6,805 nt of DNA from Fimbriimonadaceae bacterium. GTDB lineage: Bacteria > Armatimonadota > Fimbriimonadia > Fimbriimonadales > Fimbriimonadaceae. Positions within the stretch are counted from its first letter, which is position 1. Each line of letters begins with the position of its first letter. The translations under genes and the position numbers were made by a program. This document shows positions 5,535-6,805 of the stretch, in pieces. The notes beneath the pieces were generated by a model. The model had not been told where the DNA came from and ran no database searches. It was given only the letters and a program-made list of their open reading frames with translations. Location of the stretch: contig JANWJY010000124.1 of NCBI GenBank assembly GCA_025451715.1, forward strand, positions 1 to 6,805, written 5' to 3'.

Positions 5535-6269
5535 ATGATGCCGGAGCCGGTTGACTATGCGGTGATGGAACTGAAGGTTCAGCAGTGCTTGCTGGACTTC
5601 CAAGAGAAGCGACTTGACCGCTTGAGACGGCTCTCTGCTATCGACCTACTAAGGAAAAAGAACCCCTACTTGTTCGCCGCGTCTGGAGTTGAGACGCTTG
5701 GTGATCTCGCCGAGCGGATTCTCACTGCTTTCTTGTCGTCCTCAGAAGAAACGATCTTCGGCAACACGTTTTTTGAACCTGTAGCTCTCGCTGTGAGCGG
5801 TGGCACTTCTGTCGCTCCTAACGGCGTCGACATCGTGATCGAAACGGGCACGATGTTCAAGGCGATTGCAGTCAAATCTGGCCCGAGCGTGTTCAATGCC
5901 GATTCAAAAAAGCGTCAAAACACGAATTTCATCGCGCTGCAACACCGGTTAAGCAAGAGCCCGAAGAAACTGGATTGTGTCGTAGGTTACGCTTACGGCA
6001 CGAGATCTTCTGTCCCAAGCCAGCAGTACATCTTTCGGGAGATCGCTGGTCAAGCCTTCTGGACGGAAATATCCGGTGACGATCGTTTCTACGCTTGGCT
6101 GCTGCAACGAATCTACTTGGGTAACAAACCGTACGACGCGCTATATCGAAACAAGCGCGAGGAGACCCTTGAACGACTTGTCGCCGAACTATCGCCTGAG
6201 TTTGCGACACCCGAAGGGCTAGTACACTGGGATGCCCTGATTCATTTCAATTCATCCACATCGCGCTAG
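5535..6269 (+). CDS. PmeII-like type II restriction endonuclease
   Basis: The 244-residue protein is the probable nuclease partner of the preceding methyltransferase, cutting unmethylated DNA at the same site. From memory it matches the PmeII restriction endonuclease family in its conserved stretches: LLRKKNPYLFAA (38-49), FLSSSEETIFG (66-76), GVDIVIE (97-103), AIAVKSGPSVF (110-120), VVGYAYG (149-155) and GQAFWTEISGDDRFY (172-186). The likely PD-(D/E)XK core is D99 plus K114 in A-V-K, where the usual acidic residue of E-x-K is replaced. E71 or E72 may supply the missing carboxylate. The start lies 2 bases after the methyltransferase TAG, indicating translational coupling and methyltransferase-first expression, which protects a new host. 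Two adjacent ATGs (5535, 5538) are possible. GC resembles the rest of the island. The protein appears full length. Confidence 0.83.
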   Translation: MMPEPVDYAVMELKVQQCLLDFQEKRLDRLRRLSAIDLLRKKNPYLFAASGVETLGDLAERILTAFLSSSEETIFGNTFFEPVALAVSGGTSVAPNGVDIVIETGTMFKAIAVKSGPSVFNADSKKRQNTNFIALQHRLSKSPKKLDCVVGYAYGTRSSVPSQQYIFREIAGQAFWTEISGDDRFYAWLLQRIYLGNKPYDALYRNKREETLERLVAELSPEFATPEGLVHWDALIHFNSSTSR

Positions 6270-6331
6270 GCCGCGCGTCCGACTGAACCACCCTCAGCTT
6301 GCCCAGCCTCCTCCGTGCCACAATCGCGGGG

Positions 6332-6655
6332 TTGAAGACTTACAAGCTCACCGTCGAAGGGTTCGGGACCTACGAGGTGCCCGAGGGGAAGAAGCTGGTG
6401 CTCGCGCTGGAGGAGAGCGGCGTCGACGTCAGCCACCGCTGCGGCGGGAACGCGCGCTGCACGACGTGCCGCGTCAAGTTCCACAGCGAAGAGCCGCCGA
6501 TGGGAAAGGTCGAGCACGACTCGCTGGAAGAGGACGGCGAGCTCGGCAACTTCCGGCTTTCGTGCCAGTCGCGGATGGACCGCGACATGCACGTCGAGGT
6601 GCTGATGCGGGCTTCGGTCGAGGGCTGGGACCCTGGGATCGAAGTGGAGGCGTAG
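6332..6655 (+). CDS. [2Fe-2S] ferredoxin, adrenodoxin/Isc-like cysteine spacing
   Basis: This is a small soluble electron carrier of about 107 residues. Numbered from TTG 6332, the cluster ligands are C37, C43 and C46 (C-X5-C-X2-C, in HRCGGNARCTTC) and C78 (RLSCQS). The beta-grasp fold is evident in YKLTVEGFGTYEVPEGKKLVLALEESGVDV. X5 spacing between the first two cysteines matches the adrenodoxin/Isc group rather than plant-type X4. The partner enzyme is unknown. The start is uncertain: TTG 6332 places the first strand at the N-terminus as expected for the family. An in-frame TTG at 6299 would add 11 residues, and neither has a good ribosome site or an ATG. GC is high, like the left flank. 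No promoter is evident in the roughly 60 bases between the restriction gene and this one, so the island junction may have disrupted its original 5' region. Confidence 0.88.
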   Translation: MKTYKLTVEGFGTYEVPEGKKLVLALEESGVDVSHRCGGNARCTTCRVKFHSEEPPMGKVEHDSLEEDGELGNFRLSCQSRMDRDMHVEVLMRASVEGWDPGIEVEA

Positions 6656-6661
6656 GCACCC

Positions 6662-6687
6662 GGGAGGGCGAGCGTCCTCGCGAGCCG
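6662..6687 (+). repeat. REP-like hairpin element, copy C1
   Basis: GGGAG head, arms GGCGAGCG and CGCGAGCC around a TCCT loop, and a final G give the same 26-base plan as copies A and B. Here three outer and three inner pairs are Watson-Crick, and the two middle positions form a tandem G-A/A-G mismatch, which can stack as sheared pairs. It starts 6 bases after the ferredoxin stop codon. Confidence 0.7.
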
Positions 6688-6719
6688 CGCTTTCCACCCG
6701 CCATCTCGTTCCGTGTGCC

Positions 6720-6745
6720 GGGAGGGCGAGCGTCCTCGCGAGCCG
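6720..6745 (+). repeat. REP-like hairpin element, copy C2
   Basis: This is an identical 26-base copy of C1 in the same orientation, 58 bases downstream. Identity extends 2 bases further left (CC). The intervening 32 bases are not repeated. Exact identity of the pair suggests recent duplication or mobilisation. Confidence 0.72.
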
Positions 6746-6805
6746 AAACCTCTGGGGCGTAGGCGAACGGCGCGTCAGCCCGTGCGCCCGCCGCCGTACG
6801 GTCAC

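Larger units (their letters stand above)
2469..6269. other. Putative acquired defence island: type II R-M pair plus divergent XRE-ImmA/IrrE operon
   Basis: Four genes in two divergent operons occupy this segment. GC is lower than in the flanks: about 52% in lines 2821-2880 and 5701-5760, versus about 65% at 1141-1200 and 72% at 6421-6480, counted by hand. Third codon positions are also less G/C-biased. No transposase, integrase, tRNA or obvious flanking direct repeat is visible, so the mode of insertion is unknown. The edges are approximate. The right one falls between 6269 and the ferredoxin start, the left one near 2384-2468. Confidence 0.6.

Noticed and set aside
2384..6298. Attachment-site direct repeats bounding the island
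   Set aside because: By eye no matching direct repeat of useful length was found at the two edges, and there is no integrase or tRNA in the window.
6662..6745. CRISPR array from the two identical repeats at the right end
   Set aside because: Only two copies are seen, other copies occur singly and inverted at 382-445 with altered stems, and no cas genes are present. REP-like elements fit better.
6266..6805. Minus-strand open frame of 179 codons across the ferredoxin and repeats
   Set aside because: It is antisense to the ferredoxin and reads through both REP-like repeats with low-complexity composition; no family resemblance.

Overview
The window looks like chromosome from a GC-rich, Gram-negative-type bacterium carrying a horizontally acquired restriction-modification (R-M) island. 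The flanking genes are GC-rich: single 60-base lines counted by hand gave about 65% at 1141-1200 and 72% at 6421-6480. The left-edge gene encodes a signal-peptide protein that looks like an outer-membrane barrel. The phylum cannot be fixed from the sequence. The repeat families and protein style remind me of Armatimonadota (Fimbriimonadia) or Planctomycetota, but that is only an impression.

Left flank (1-2383). The minus strand carries the N-terminal part of an exported barrel-like protein (1-278) and, upstream of it, a complete M20 family PepT-like metallopeptidase (469-1590). Between them lie two inverted REP-like hairpin elements (382-407 and 420-445) and a short telomere-like heptamer repeat. 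A 316-base gap follows. It holds a tandem C/G-rich repeat, a pyrimidine-rich tract, roughly phased A-tracts and a near-consensus sigma70 promoter (1809-1837). That promoter serves a stand-alone NucS C-terminal-type (DUF91) PD-(D/E)XK nuclease on the plus strand (1907-2383).

Island (2469-6269). GC is visibly lower here (about 52% in two sampled lines), and third codon positions are less G/C-biased. Two divergent operons share a 193-base regulatory region. To the right are a type II R-M pair: a DNA cytosine-5 methyltransferase (4342-5532) and, 2 bases later, a PmeII-like restriction endonuclease (5535-6269). To the left, on the minus strand, are an unrecognised 201-residue protein (3543-4148) and an HTH_XRE plus ImmA/IrrE zinc metallopeptidase (2469-3542). 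The peptidase starts at a TTG directly abutting the first gene's TGA, in the same frame. A 33-bp interrupted palindrome (4152-4184) covers the leftward promoter and is a natural operator candidate for the XRE protein. A second near-palindrome (4316-4329) covers the predicted methyltransferase transcription start.

Right flank (6270-6805). An adrenodoxin-like [2Fe-2S] ferredoxin begins within about 60 bases of the island edge, which suggests the junction lies in its 5' region. Two identical direct copies of the REP-like element follow its stop codon. No supported gene is visible from 6746 to 6805.

Working model: the methyltransferase and nuclease form a restriction system. The divergent XRE-peptidase and its partner are either its regulator or an adjoining toxin-antitoxin-like or defence pair. 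The sequence alone does not decide between these.
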